From the NCBI RefSeq assembly GCF_011044495.1, contig NZ_CP049143.1:248001-312000 (forward strand): DNA of 64,000 bases, read 5' to 3'. Numbering within the stretch: the stretch's first letter is position 1; every line of letters begins with the position of its first letter. Source of the stretch: Roseimicrobium sp. ORNL1 (GTDB taxonomy: Bacteria > Verrucomicrobiota > Verrucomicrobiia > Verrucomicrobiales > Verrucomicrobiaceae). The notes under the pieces are model-generated. The model searched no databases, had not been told where the DNA came from, and was given only the letters and a program-made list of their open reading frames with translations. This document shows positions 18,274 to 26,957 of the stretch, one piece after another. The position numbers and the translations under genes were made by a program.

Positions 18274-18309
18274 AGAACGGTGCTCGTGCCTCCGGCGCGA
18301 CACCGTTCT
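18274..18309 (+). terminator. Predicted rho-independent terminator after rpmE
   Basis: AGAACGGTG (18274-18282) pairs perfectly with CACCGTTCT (18301-18309) across an 18-nt GC-rich loop, and TTCTTTG follows. It lies 24 bp after the rpmE stop and 58 bp before prfA, so prfA probably has its own promoter or depends on read-through. Confidence 0.6.
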
Positions 18310-18366
18310 TTCTTTGTGCCATACTGTTAGTGCTCCCCCGTTCCATTTTCCCGTCCTCCTCACTCC

Positions 18367-19443
18367 ATGGACTACTCCTCCATCATCGATAAGAAGAAAG
18401 CGCGACTCGCTGAGATTGAGGTCCTCATGGGCCAGCCCGACTTTTACGATGACAATCGGAAGGCCGGCGAATTCCTCCGCGAGCACCGGGGCTTGGAGAC
18501 CCTCATCAAGTCCTGGGACGAGTATCAGCGCGTGACGCAGCAGATCGCGGACAACACGGATCTCATCAAGTCCGGCGACGTTGAACTGGCTGCCATGGCA
18601 GAGGAGGAAATGCCCGCCCTGCAGAATCGACTGAAGGAGCTGGAGGCCGCCGTGCAGCGCTTCATTCTGCCCCCAGACCCGCTGGAGGGCCGCGACGTCA
18701 TCATGGAAATCCGCGCTGGTACCGGTGGGGATGAAGCCGCGATTTTCGCGGGCGACCTCTTCCGCATGTACTCCCGCTACGCGGAAGAACGCGGATGGAA
18801 GACCGAGCCGCTGGAAGCCAACCCGTCCGGCATTGGCGGGTACAAGGAAGTCGTGTTCAAGGTCAGCGGGGACGATGTCTTCAGTTCGCTGAAATATGAA
18901 AGCGGCGTGCACCGCGTGCAGCGTGTGCCCGCCACAGAGGCGCAGGGACGCATCCACACCTCCGCCGCGACGGTGGCGGTACTGCCTGAGGCTGAGGAAG
19001 TTGATGTGCAGCTCAAGCCGGACGAGGTCCGCATTGAAGTCTGCCGCGCCAGCGGTAACGGCGGTCAGGGCGTGAATACGACCGACTCCGCCGTGCAGGT
19101 CCTGCACATCCCCACGGGGGTGATCGTGCGCTGCCAGGACGGCCGCAGCCAGCTCAAGAACAAGGAAAAGGCCCTCACCATCCTGCGCTCCCGCCTTCTG
19201 GAGAAGAAGCAGCAGGAGGAAGCCGCGAAATACTCCGCCCACCGGCGAGCCCTCATCGGCAGCGGCGGTCGCGAGGAGAAGATTCGCACCTACAACTACC
19301 CGCAGAACCGCATCACGGACCACCGGATTGAGTTCACCCTCTACAACCTTGACCAGTTCGTGGAAGGCCGTCTCGATGAAATGGTGGGCAAGTTGCAGAC
19401 CGCCGAGGTGAATGACCGTCTGGCGGAGGCGGGCTTGGAGTAA
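18367..19443 (+). CDS. prfA: Peptide chain release factor 1
   Basis: A 358-residue class I release factor that reads UAA and UAG and triggers peptidyl-tRNA hydrolysis in the ribosome. The codon-recognition tripeptide is PAT (residues 188-190, in RVPATEAQGRIHTS), which identifies RF1 rather than RF2. The catalytic GGQ is at 232-234 (ASGNGGQGVNTTDSAVQ), where the glutamine is normally methylated by PrmC. Length and domain order are typical. No prmC neighbour is seen here. Confidence 0.97.
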   Translation: MDYSSIIDKKKARLAEIEVLMGQPDFYDDNRKAGEFLREHRGLETLIKSWDEYQRVTQQIADNTDLIKSGDVELAAMAEEEMPALQNRLKELEAAVQRFILPPDPLEGRDVIMEIRAGTGGDEAAIFAGDLFRMYSRYAEERGWKTEPLEANPSGIGGYKEVVFKVSGDDVFSSLKYESGVHRVQRVPATEAQGRIHTSAATVAVLPEAEEVDVQLKPDEVRIEVCRASGNGGQGVNTTDSAVQVLHIPTGVIVRCQDGRSQLKNKEKALTILRSRLLEKKQQEEAAKYSAHRRALIGSGGREEKIRTYNYPQNRITDHRIEFTLYNLDQFVEGRLDEMVGKLQTAEVNDRLAEAGLE

Positions 19444-19514
19444 GCGAGCAGGGAAAAGCTGCACGCTCGTGGCAGCATGAACGTGGAGAAAGCGCCCGGG
19501 TCAGACCGGGTGCT

Positions 19515-19685
19515 ATGAAAACAACATGCGTGCGCGCCGTGGCGCGTCTTCTTTTGGTCGTGGTGTCTTCTGCGACGCTGATGAGTTGTATGGATCAACC
19601 CACGCCCGGCAGCCGCCGCGCTGCCCAGGATGTGGTGGATCCGTGGCGTTTGCACAAGACGCGAAGTCACGCACCCAAGGTGTAG
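19515..19685 (+). CDS. Mini-lipoprotein, paralogue 1
   Basis: A 56-residue protein: basic start MKTTCVRAVARLLL, hydrophobic run, and a lipobox-like TLMSC with the cysteine at position 25, so the mature lipoprotein would have only about 32 residues, ending DPWRLHKTRSHAPKV. It is clearly related to the gene at 19970. Shared features are MKT..VR..ARL, ATL.SC, DPW near the end, a closely similar sequence before the ATG (GTCAGAC...GCTATGAAAACA), and TGTAGTGGTG around the stop. Function unknown. Confidence 0.6.
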   Translation: MKTTCVRAVARLLLVVVSSATLMSCMDQPTPGSRRAAQDVVDPWRLHKTRSHAPKV

Positions 19686-19969
19686 TGGTGGTCCACACAT
19701 CGCATAGGATCCATGTCATGTTCCACGTGTATGTGACGGGGCTATCTTGCCTGCATATCAATAGTTTCAACGTGTCTCTTGGGCCCGACGAATACGTCAT
19801 CCTCGCGTTGTCATTCGCGCGCAAATGTGACGTTCCGCAGAGCAACTTTTGTCGATTGTTTGGAAGAGATTGGAAGTGAATAAGCGACATGCCATCGCTC
19901 CACCTACGCAGCGTCGGACGCCCACCTCCTCTTGAACGTCCCTGATGCGTTCGCGTCAGACTCGTCGCT

Positions 19970-20170
19970 ATGAAAACACATCTCGTGCGTCCTATCGCAC
20001 GTCTCATCCTCCTGGCCTTTGCGGCCACCCTCATCAGTTGTGCGAACCAGTCGGGCACCGGCAAACGCTACGCGTCGAATACCAGCAGTAGCAACAGCGC
20101 CTTCGCAGATCCCTGGCACTTCAACCGGCACTGCTTCCACAACGGTCATCACTGCAAGACGAAGATGTAG
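19970..20170 (+). CDS. Mini-lipoprotein, paralogue 2
   Basis: A 66-residue relative of the gene at 19515: MKTHLVRPIARLILLAFAA, lipobox-like TLISC with the cysteine at 24, then a serine/asparagine-rich linker and a histidine-rich end (DPWHFNRHCFHNGHHCKTKM). The His/Cys-rich tail could bind metal; the paralogue keeps only two histidines there. It is followed 37 bp later by a terminator hairpin. Conservation of signal, lipobox and DPW between the two copies supports both being real genes. Confidence 0.62.
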   Translation: MKTHLVRPIARLILLAFAATLISCANQSGTGKRYASNTSSSNSAFADPWHFNRHCFHNGHHCKTKM

Positions 20171-20207
20171 TGGTGTGAGCGCTAACTTCGAGCAAAGCAA
20201 AACATAG

Positions 20208-20236
20208 AACGGGGGCACACGAGTGCCTCCGTTTTT
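20208..20236 (+). terminator. Predicted rho-independent terminator after mini-lipoprotein 2
   Basis: AACGGGGGCA (20208-20217) pairs with TGCCTCCGTT (20224-20233), with one G-T pair and a 6-nt loop CACGAG, followed by further T residues to 20236. Compact stem, small loop and T-tract make this the clearest intrinsic terminator in the window. Confidence 0.72.
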
Positions 20237-20243
20237 CCGCAAA

Positions 20244-20400
20244 GGAGGTTGGGCTTTCCAGCCCGACAGCGGACGTTGGACTTTCCAGTCCGACGGGTAT
20301 GCGGAACAAGGCTGTAGAGGTGATGTGTGGTTTGCTGGTTCCAGTAGCTGTCAGGGCAGAAGCCCTAACGCCCACTGTCGGGCTGGAAAGCCCAACCTCC
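20244..20400. repeat. Repeat family D, copy 1 (perfect 26-bp terminal inverted repeat)
   Basis: GGAGGTTGGGCTTTCCAGCC... at 20244-20269 is exactly complementary to 20375-20400. Just inside the left arm the unit is repeated in variant form (GGACTTTCCAGTCCGAC). Each arm is itself quasi-palindromic (GGGCTTTCCAGCCC). Shorter relatives with the GGAGGTT(A/G)GG...CCTGACAG pattern occur at 46229 and 46738. It lies upstream of the ceramidase-like gene. Confidence 0.78.
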
Positions 20401-20453
20401 GGTTTGAGCGGCGCATTGAGGTAAATTCCTCCATCTCACTCCGTATAGGACGC

Positions 20454-21877
20454 ATGCTGCCGCGCTGTTTCTTTGCCATCGCCCTGCTGTTTCTCACGTT
20501 GCTGCCTGCGCGTCTCACGCACGCGTCAGACTCCTTCGAACTCGCCATCTTCACGGTGGATGTGACCATCCCGGTTGGTCATCCTTGCATGGGCGGTGGC
20601 ATCGCCCCGGCGAGCAAGGTGGCGCAGCCGCTGCTCGCGAAAGGATTCGTACTCACGGGTGGTGAGAAGCCTTTCGTGGTGGTGTGCTTCGACTGGTGTG
20701 AGATTCGCGGCTCGGCGTTTGAAGACTGGCGCAAAGGACTCGCGGAGGAGTGCGGCACGGATCCGCAGCGCGTGCTCATCACCAGCACGCATGTGCATGA
20801 TGCACCGGTGATGGATCCGGAGGCAGAGCAACTGCTGCGCGACGCAGAGAAGTCAGGCGCGTGGAAGAACCTCGCGGCACCCGACCCGAAGGCGCGCATC
20901 CAGCTCGCCAGTGTGTGCTGGCCGGATTTCAACCGCATCTGCATCCAGCGCGTGCGTGCGGCGGTGAAGGAAGCACTCGCGAAGAAGAAGCGCGTCACCC
21001 ACTTCGGCATGGGGCGTGCGGAGGTAAAGGAGGTGGCGAGTAATCGCCGCTACCTCACACCGGATGGCAAGGTGATGTACAATCGCATGAGCCGCACGGC
21101 AGATCCGGTCACGCGCGATGCGGATGTAGGAACCATCGACCCCTGGTTGCGCACCCTGAGCTTCTGGGACGGAGAGACCCCGTGTGTGCGTTGCACAGTT
21201 ATGCGGTGCATCCCATGAGCTTTTATGGCGGCGGTGAGATCTCCATCGACTTCGTGGGCCTCGCTCGGGAGCGCATGCAGCAGGATCATCCCACGGTGCA
21301 TCAGATGTATGCCTCAGGCTGCTCGGGCAATGTCACCGCGGGAAAATGGAATGACGGCACGCCGGCAAACCGTAATGTGCTCGCCGGCAAGATCCATGCC
21401 GCCATGCAGGAGGCGTGGAAGCAGACGAAGAAACTCCCGTTGGAGCAGGTGGGGCTCAAGCTGGCGAAGATCACACTCGGCGCTCGCAACAGCATCGGCT
21501 TCACGGAGGAGGCGCTGCGCCATCGCATCGCGAATGACCCCGGCCCCTTTGCCCGGGCAGAGGCGGCGATGGGCTTGGCGTGGTATGAGCGCGTGAAGGC
21601 CGGGCACCAGATTGATTTGCCCATGCTGGACTTCGGCGGCGCCGCGCAGTTGCTGCTGCTGCCGGCGGAGTCGTATGTGGAGTTCCAGCTTTATGCGCAG
21701 GAGCAGCGGCCGGATGGCATTGTGATGGTCATGGGCTACGGCGAGTGCGGGCCTGGGTACATTCCCATCGAGCGCGCTTGGCAGGAGCGGGACAGCAACC
21801 TGCGCGACTGGGCCTGGGTGCCACCGGGTTCAGAGGAAGCGATGAAGGCGGCGATCCGGCAGGTGATGCAGCGATAG
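20454..21877 (+). pseudogene. Neutral/alkaline ceramidase-like protein, frameshifted
   Basis: The first frame (20454 to about 21180) has a signal peptide (LPRCFFAIALLFLTLLPARLTHA) and the start of the neutral/alkaline ceramidase family (TVDVTIPVGHP, CFDWCEIRG, LITSTHVHDAPV, the last carrying zinc-type histidines). It runs to LSFWDGETP and then loses similarity and stops at 21218. The homologous reading resumes in another frame from 21182 (CALHSYAVHPMSFYGGG, SGCSGNVTAGKWND, MGYGECGPGYIP) to a stop at 21877. Restoring one base near the CCCC run at 21178-21181 gives GETP-VCALHSYAVHP, which joins both parts into one protein of about 474 residues. Either a recent inactivation or a homopolymer sequencing error. 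Confidence 0.8.
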
Positions 21878-21944
21878 GGAAACTCCTTTTCCGCTTGCAA
21901 CGCGGGATCATTCTTGCTGGGATAAGCGCCTTCGAAAATATCCC

Positions 21945-22328
21945 ATGCAAATCATCGGCATTGAAAATATGACGGGCCAGGAACTGGCGAACGAACTCGA
22001 CCGCGGAGGCCGGTTCGTGATCTTCAAGTACACCCTCTCCGTCATCGTCATGACCTTCAACCGGGGCAGCGATATCTACTTTGTCCGCGGCGGCGAAGGC
22101 ACGTTTGGCAAGGGCGCCAAATACACGCTTTTGACGATGCTCTGCGGCTGGTGGGGCATCCCTTGGGGTCCTATCTTTTCCATCGGCAGCCTCTTTACCA
22201 ACCTCACGGGCGGCAAGGACGTGACCCACGAGGTACTGGCCGTGCTGCAGGCGCCTTCGCATCAAAGCTACGGCGTACCCCCGCCCGTCCCGGGCGCCAT
22301 CATGCCTCCGCCCGTGCCGAGGCAGTGA
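21945..22328 (+). CDS. Conserved-looking protein of unknown function
   Basis: A 127-residue protein I cannot name. The body (about 1-100) has the clear beginning QIIGIENMTGQELANELDRGG, a beta-type core (FVIFKYTLSVIVMTF), and a glycine/tryptophan-rich hydrophobic stretch (MLCGWWGIPWGPIFSIGSLFTNLTGG) that may contact membrane. A proline tail follows (PPPVPGAIMPPPVPRQ). No signal peptide. It lies 67 bp after the ceramidase-like gene and before repeat E. Confidence 0.7.
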   Translation: MQIIGIENMTGQELANELDRGGRFVIFKYTLSVIVMTFNRGSDIYFVRGGEGTFGKGAKYTLLTMLCGWWGIPWGPIFSIGSLFTNLTGGKDVTHEVLAVLQAPSHQSYGVPPPVPGAIMPPPVPRQ

Positions 22329-22406
22329 GGTGAAAGAGCTGAAAACAGGTCTTGGTACAAGGTTTGCGGGAGCATTCCCTCGCGAAATAAAGAGCCGGGC
22401 ATTCAA

Positions 22407-22567
22407 AGGAGCGTGGACACTCTTGTCCGCCGCCCCTGACGTACTGCCTTCATTCATGTGGCAGGCAAGGCCACGTTCCTCCAGCAACTCCGGAGGCATC
22501 ACAAGCAGCTTCCACATGATGGAAGTCGCTGTGCAACAGAACGGCGGACAAGAGTGTCCACGCTCCT
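22407..22567. repeat. Repeat E: element with perfect 26-bp terminal inverted repeats
   Basis: AGGAGCGTGGACACTCTTGT... at 22407-22432 is the exact complement of 22542-22567. The interior of about 109 nt has a weaker internal pairing (TTCCACATGATGGAA). It fills most of the 312-bp gap between convergent genes ending at 22328 and 22641. No coding potential is seen. MITE-like; one copy in this window. Confidence 0.8.
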
Positions 22568-22640
22568 GTGCCCATGCCTTCGCTCGCCAAGCGAAGACTC
22601 ATTTTCAAACTGGTGATGGTGTCACGCGAAGCAGGGCGCC

Positions 22641-23252
22641 TCAGGATTTGGCGGGCGCCTTGTTGCCGTAGATCTTGAGATTGCGGACCTTGACCGACTT
22701 GCCTGCGGCAAGCCAGCTCCGGACTTTGGGGGTGGCGAGGAATTCGTGCTGGGCTTCGAGTTCCTTGCCATCGAGCCGGGCCGCCATGTGGTCGCCCTTC
22801 CACTCCACGTGAAGTTTGTGCCACTCGCCGGGCTTCACGGTCAGCGGCAGCTTGGCGATGGTGTGGGAAGGTTTCACGGAGTCTTCCGCGATGCTCAGCG
22901 CCGTGGTGGTGACGACCACGCGGCCTACGTGCTTGGCCGAATCACAGCCCACGAGGAAGGTTCCCGGGCCATCCAACAGAAACTCCACGTCGATCGCCGC
23001 ATCTGACAAACCAGCCTGATGATGCAGCACGGGGATGTGCTTTTCCTCGGGAAGATCCAGCACCTCCAGCACGCCATCATGGGGCGTCCACTTGCCTTTC
23101 GCGATGCTGAAGGAAGCGTCGAGAGGCTCTGCAAACGTGGGGGAAGCCAGCAGCGGAAGTGCGTGCTCGTGGAGCAGAGGCTTTTCTTCCTGAGCAAAAG
23201 TCAGCGATGCGGCGGAGGTGAGCAGGGTAGCAGCGAGCAATAGAGCTTTCAT
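22641..23252 (-). CDS. Secreted LamG/DUF1080-like (concanavalin-fold) protein
   Basis: A 203-residue exported protein: signal peptide (KALLLAATLLTSAASLTFA, cleavage before QEE), then a single jelly-roll domain with the order FSIAKGKWTPHDGVLEVLD, the DVEFLLDGPGTFLVGC strand, KPGEWHKLHVEWKGDHMAARLDG and VRNLKIYG. These are hallmarks of DUF1080/3-keto-disaccharide hydrolase-like and LamG-type domains common in PVC secretomes. The ATG at 23252 begins the signal. It follows the PVC cytochrome gene by 164 bp on the same strand. Carbohydrate binding or hydrolysis is inferred. Confidence 0.78.
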   Translation of the reverse strand: MKALLLAATLLTSAASLTFAQEEKPLLHEHALPLLASPTFAEPLDASFSIAKGKWTPHDGVLEVLDLPEEKHIPVLHHQAGLSDAAIDVEFLLDGPGTFLVGCDSAKHVGRVVVTTTALSIAEDSVKPSHTIAKLPLTVKPGEWHKLHVEWKGDHMAARLDGKELEAQHEFLATPKVRSWLAAGKSVKVRNLKIYGNKAPAKS

Positions 23253-23416
23253 GCGGATAGTGGCAGGCGGAATCAACGATGAGATTCCGCGTTTCCATCG
23301 GGGTTTCTTCGCCGAGATAGCTGCTTGTTGACCTCCTGAACGCAGGTCGGGCCGGTACGCCTGTGAAGCGCTACCGGCCCGCTGCATCTGACCGCCGAAG
23401 GCTCGGCAGACTACGT

Positions 23417-26400
23417 TCAGGGAGTCGTCACCACCTTCGCGGGACCGTCCACAATCTCCACCTTGAACCCCGGTAGCTCGCCAGCGGCGCGGGTGAGGAT
23501 GAAGGTGACGGTGCTCTTGCCGGCGGGAAGGTCGAGGGGCAGTTCTTCGGTCACTTCCTGGATCACCTTTTCACCCACGGTGACGACGATGCCGTTGGTG
23601 GCGCTGAGCTTCAGCTTCACCTGACCGGCGGCGGGCATCTCCAGATCGCACTGGGCGATGCGGGGGAACCACGGATACATCTTCACGGGCACGGGCATCT
23701 CGGCGAGGGGCAGGTCACCGCTCACGAGGCTGGTCTTGAATTCCCACGGGTACTTGTACTCGCGGTCGTTCAGGGCGAAGAGGCCCACGTGGCGCACGTG
23801 GTCCACGTCCGGCTGCTCCATCACGCCCATGGTGCGCCACTTGCGGATGTAGTTATTGGCCGCGGTCTTGTAGGCGCCTTCGCGACCCAGCTCGCTGAGG
23901 AAGCGCACGAGATCGAGGAACTCATCTTCACGCAGGCTCGCGGTGAGACCGGGCGGCATCATGGACACCGGGCTGATGGTCTTCTGCGCGATGTTTGCCT
24001 TGGCAATCTTGTGCATCTGGTTGGCAGCATCGCGAATCACCAGCTCGTCGCTGCTGTCCTGCGCCACACCTCCCGCAAAGACACCGCCATCCTTCGTGGT
24101 GACCATGGTCATGTGGTAGCCTTCCTTGATCTTCGCGGTCGGATTGAGGATGGACTCGATGAGGTAGTCCACCTGCGCGCTGGCGCCGATGCTCACCATA
24201 TCAGGTCCAATCACACCACCGGTGCCACCAATCGAGTGGCAGGTGATGCACAGGAGCTGCTGGCGGCGGTAGACTTTCTCACCGCGTGCGGGGTCACCGA
24301 GTTCCTTCACCTTGGCCACCATGGCGGTCATCTCCTCGGGTGTGAGGGGCTTGTCCATCTGCTTGATCTGGCCGGACTTGCGCAGGGCGTCTTCGATGAG
24401 TGAGGCGAGGCCCTTGGTGCTGGCGAGACGGATGCCTTCGATGGCGGCGGCTTCGGGAATGGTCTTGCCTTCGAGTTCCTTGGCCAGCACGGCGGGAAGC
24501 TTCTTGTTGCGGAGGAAGGCTTCCAACACCGGTTTCGCTTCTTCAGGAGACTTCACCGTGCCGAGGAATTCCACGGCGCGCTTCGCAGCGAGTGAGGGCG
24601 CGAGGTCTGAAAGCGGGATGATGCCGAGCTGCGTACGCACCTCCGCGGACGAATCCTGGGAGAGCTTGTCGAGCAGGTTGCGGGAAGGTTCACCGCCCAG
24701 CGATACGAGGCCACGCACAGAGGACACACGCACGCCCATGTCGGCATCAGCGCCTTCTGCCCATTTGGTGAGGAGTTCACGTGCCTGCTCCTGTTTCCAC
24801 AGGCCCGCGAGCTGCGCGCCCTGGGCACGGAAGCCGGGATTCGCGGAGTCGAGGAGCTTCTTCGTCTGCTCAAAGGAGGCACCTTCGGGCACACCTCCAC
24901 GCAAGGCGGCGCGCTGCAGGGAGGCGAGGAGAGGTGACACGGGAGTGCCCTGATCCAGGCGTTCCAGCGCCACCTTGAAGATGGCCGCGAGCTGCTTGGG
25001 TGAGCCGAAGTCACCCACCATGGTGAGCACGGTTTCCGCATCTTCCGGAGCGAGCTTGTTCGCCAGGTAGGCGGTGAGCAGAGGCTCCAGCGCTTCCGGT
25101 TTGCCGGTGGACTTCAGCGCGTAGACCAGGTGCTTGGGATTCTCATCGAGCTTCAGCTTGCCGGCGAGGAACACAGGCAGCCAGATGTCCGCCTGCTCAC
25201 GCGCGGTGAGTTCCAGGAGGAAGTCGATGTTGTTGTCCACCGGAGTCTGCTTGTCGAGCGCGCGGAGGGCCACGGCGAAGGCCTCGGGCTTGGACATGAG
25301 GCGCAGGCAGGCCACGGCCCACAGGCGTACTTGAGCGTGCTCATCTGCCACGGCCTTTTCCAGCAGCTTCAGAGCGTCCGGCACCTTGTCGAGGTGATGC
25401 GAGAGGATGCGCAGACCGGCGGCGCGGATGCGGGGGTCGGGAGAGGTGAGCAGGAGGCGCGTCCACTTCGCTGAGTGTACATTGAGCGCTTCGCGGGCCC
25501 AGGCCATGCGGAGGAGCAGCTCGCCTTGCTGCGGGGGCACGGTCGAAAGGTCGGCGGGCAGGGCTTCTTCCTTGATCTTGTTCAGCACGGCCACGGATTC
25601 CTCCGGCAGGCGCTCACGCATTTCCAGCGTGGCGAACTGGCGGTTCCAGCGGCGCGGGCTTGCGAGTTGCTTCATCAGCTCCTCGATCGACATCTTGGCG
25701 AAATCGACCTTCTCAGTCAGCGGACGGCCCTTGGCGGTGAGGCGCCAGATGCGGCCATGCACGCGGTCGCGGCGCGGGTCGCGGAAGTCCACTTCGCCGT
25801 GCTGGATGATGGGGTTGAACCAGTCCGCGATGTACAGCGCGCCATCCGGACCGGTGCGTGCGTCGATGGGACGGAAACCGCGATGCGTGCTCGCCAGCAC
25901 GTCGGGCATTTGCTTGCTCACATAGCTGCTGCCGCTTTCAGAAAGCTTGAAGCGGTTGATGCGGTTGCCACGGAAGTCACAAGTGATGAGCGTGTCCTGC
26001 CAGTCATCCGGGAAGTGCGGGTCCTCCACGATTTCCAGGCCGCTCTGCTTGGGCTGGCCGGGGTTCATGCCTTCCAGCACGCGCTTGGCTCCTGGAGACG
26101 TTTCAAACACCGCGCCGGGGAAGATGAAGTTGATGCCCTTGCTGCCGGCGCCGTCTGTGGCGAAGCTCTGGCCCCAGCGGTCGAACTCATGACCCCAGGG
26201 ATTGATGAGACCTTTGGCGATGATTTCCAGGCGCTGCGTCTCCGGCCGGTATTCCCAGATGCCGCCACCCATCAAGCGGCGTACGCCATACGGCGTCTCA
26301 ATATGGCTGTGGATGTAGATGCTCTGGTTGAAATGAATCTGCCCGTCAGGACCGTGGCGCAGGGTGTGCACGAGGTGGTGGGTATCCTCCGTACCGAAGC

Positions 26401-26887
26401 CGCTCAGCACCACGCGGCGCTGGTCTGCCTTGCCGTCGCCATCCGTGTCCTTGAGGAAGAGAATCTCCGTGGAGTTCGCCACGTAGCAGCCGCCATCTGC
26501 CGGAAGCACCGCGGTGGGGATGTGGAGGTTGTCGGCGAAGAGCGTGCTCTTGTCCGCCTTGCCGTCGTTGTCCGTGTCTTCGAGAACGACCACCTGGTCG
26601 ATGGCGTCTTCACCCGGTTTGATCTGCGGATACGTGGTGCTGCATACCACCCAGAGGCGGCCCTTGGCGTCCCAGTTCATCTGCACCGGCTTGCGCAGCA
26701 GGGGCTCTGCGGCCCAGAGATTGATCTCAAAACCTTCCGGCACCACGAAGGCCTTTTGTTCGGCTTCCACCGAGGGGTCCGGCAGGTCTGCCAGGCCCTT
26801 GGGCTGGGAGGCGTGGGCGGATGTCAGCGAACCCGCCAGGAGCGTGAGGGCCGCGGACAGGGTTGTGAGGGAATGAGCAGGTCGCAT
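23417..26887 (-). CDS. PVC-type heme-binding dehydrogenase-like protein with HEAT repeats
   Basis: A 1156-residue exported protein. After a signal peptide (1-28) comes an N-terminal six-bladed propeller of the putative membrane-bound dehydrogenase type (VPEGFEINLWAAEPLL, WDAKGRLWVV, VVLEDTDNDGKAD, RHGPDGQIHFNQSIYIHSH, GPDGALYIADWFNPIIQHGE). A long alpha-helical HEAT-like region follows (about 430-820), then a C-terminal cytochrome c domain with CITCH at about residue 880 and downstream motif GPDM. It ends in a small beta domain. The architecture is characteristic of Planctomycetes and Verrucomicrobia. One heme and a redox role are likely; the substrate is unknown. I chose the ATG at 26887. 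Confidence 0.9.
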   Translation of the reverse strand: MRPAHSLTTLSAALTLLAGSLTSAHASQPKGLADLPDPSVEAEQKAFVVPEGFEINLWAAEPLLRKPVQMNWDAKGRLWVVCSTTYPQIKPGEDAIDQVVVLEDTDNDGKADKSTLFADNLHIPTAVLPADGGCYVANSTEILFLKDTDGDGKADQRRVVLSGFGTEDTHHLVHTLRHGPDGQIHFNQSIYIHSHIETPYGVRRLMGGGIWEYRPETQRLEIIAKGLINPWGHEFDRWGQSFATDGAGSKGINFIFPGAVFETSPGAKRVLEGMNPGQPKQSGLEIVEDPHFPDDWQDTLITCDFRGNRINRFKLSESGSSYVSKQMPDVLASTHRGFRPIDARTGPDGALYIADWFNPIIQHGEVDFRDPRRDRVHGRIWRLTAKGRPLTEKVDFAKMSIEELMKQLASPRRWNRQFATLEMRERLPEESVAVLNKIKEEALPADLSTVPPQQGELLLRMAWAREALNVHSAKWTRLLLTSPDPRIRAAGLRILSHHLDKVPDALKLLEKAVADEHAQVRLWAVACLRLMSKPEAFAVALRALDKQTPVDNNIDFLLELTAREQADIWLPVFLAGKLKLDENPKHLVYALKSTGKPEALEPLLTAYLANKLAPEDAETVLTMVGDFGSPKQLAAIFKVALERLDQGTPVSPLLASLQRAALRGGVPEGASFEQTKKLLDSANPGFRAQGAQLAGLWKQEQARELLTKWAEGADADMGVRVSSVRGLVSLGGEPSRNLLDKLSQDSSAEVRTQLGIIPLSDLAPSLAAKRAVEFLGTVKSPEEAKPVLEAFLRNKKLPAVLAKELEGKTIPEAAAIEGIRLASTKGLASLIEDALRKSGQIKQMDKPLTPEEMTAMVAKVKELGDPARGEKVYRRQQLLCITCHSIGGTGGVIGPDMVSIGASAQVDYLIESILNPTAKIKEGYHMTMVTTKDGGVFAGGVAQDSSDELVIRDAANQMHKIAKANIAQKTISPVSMMPPGLTASLREDEFLDLVRFLSELGREGAYKTAANNYIRKWRTMGVMEQPDVDHVRHVGLFALNDREYKYPWEFKTSLVSGDLPLAEMPVPVKMYPWFPRIAQCDLEMPAAGQVKLKLSATNGIVVTVGEKVIQEVTEELPLDLPAGKSTVTFILTRAAGELPGFKVEIVDGPAKVVTTP

Positions 26888-26933
26888 AGGGAAGGAGAAA
26901 AACAAAACGGGCGCAGCACCCAATCGAAATCAC

Positions 26934-26957
26934 ATCAATCAATCAATCAATCAATCA
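26934..26957. repeat. (ATCA)6 tetranucleotide tract
   Basis: Six uninterrupted ATCA units. The last unit contains the stop codon of the HTTM-like gene (complement of 26955-26957); the rest lies in the 67-bp spacer before the PVC cytochrome start at 26887. Copy-number change would alter the spacer length but not the reading frame of either gene. Confidence 0.9.

Noticed and set aside
26934-26957. CRISPR-like or direct-repeat array
   Set aside because: A plain tetranucleotide tract without spacers. No CRISPR array or cas gene was seen anywhere in the window.
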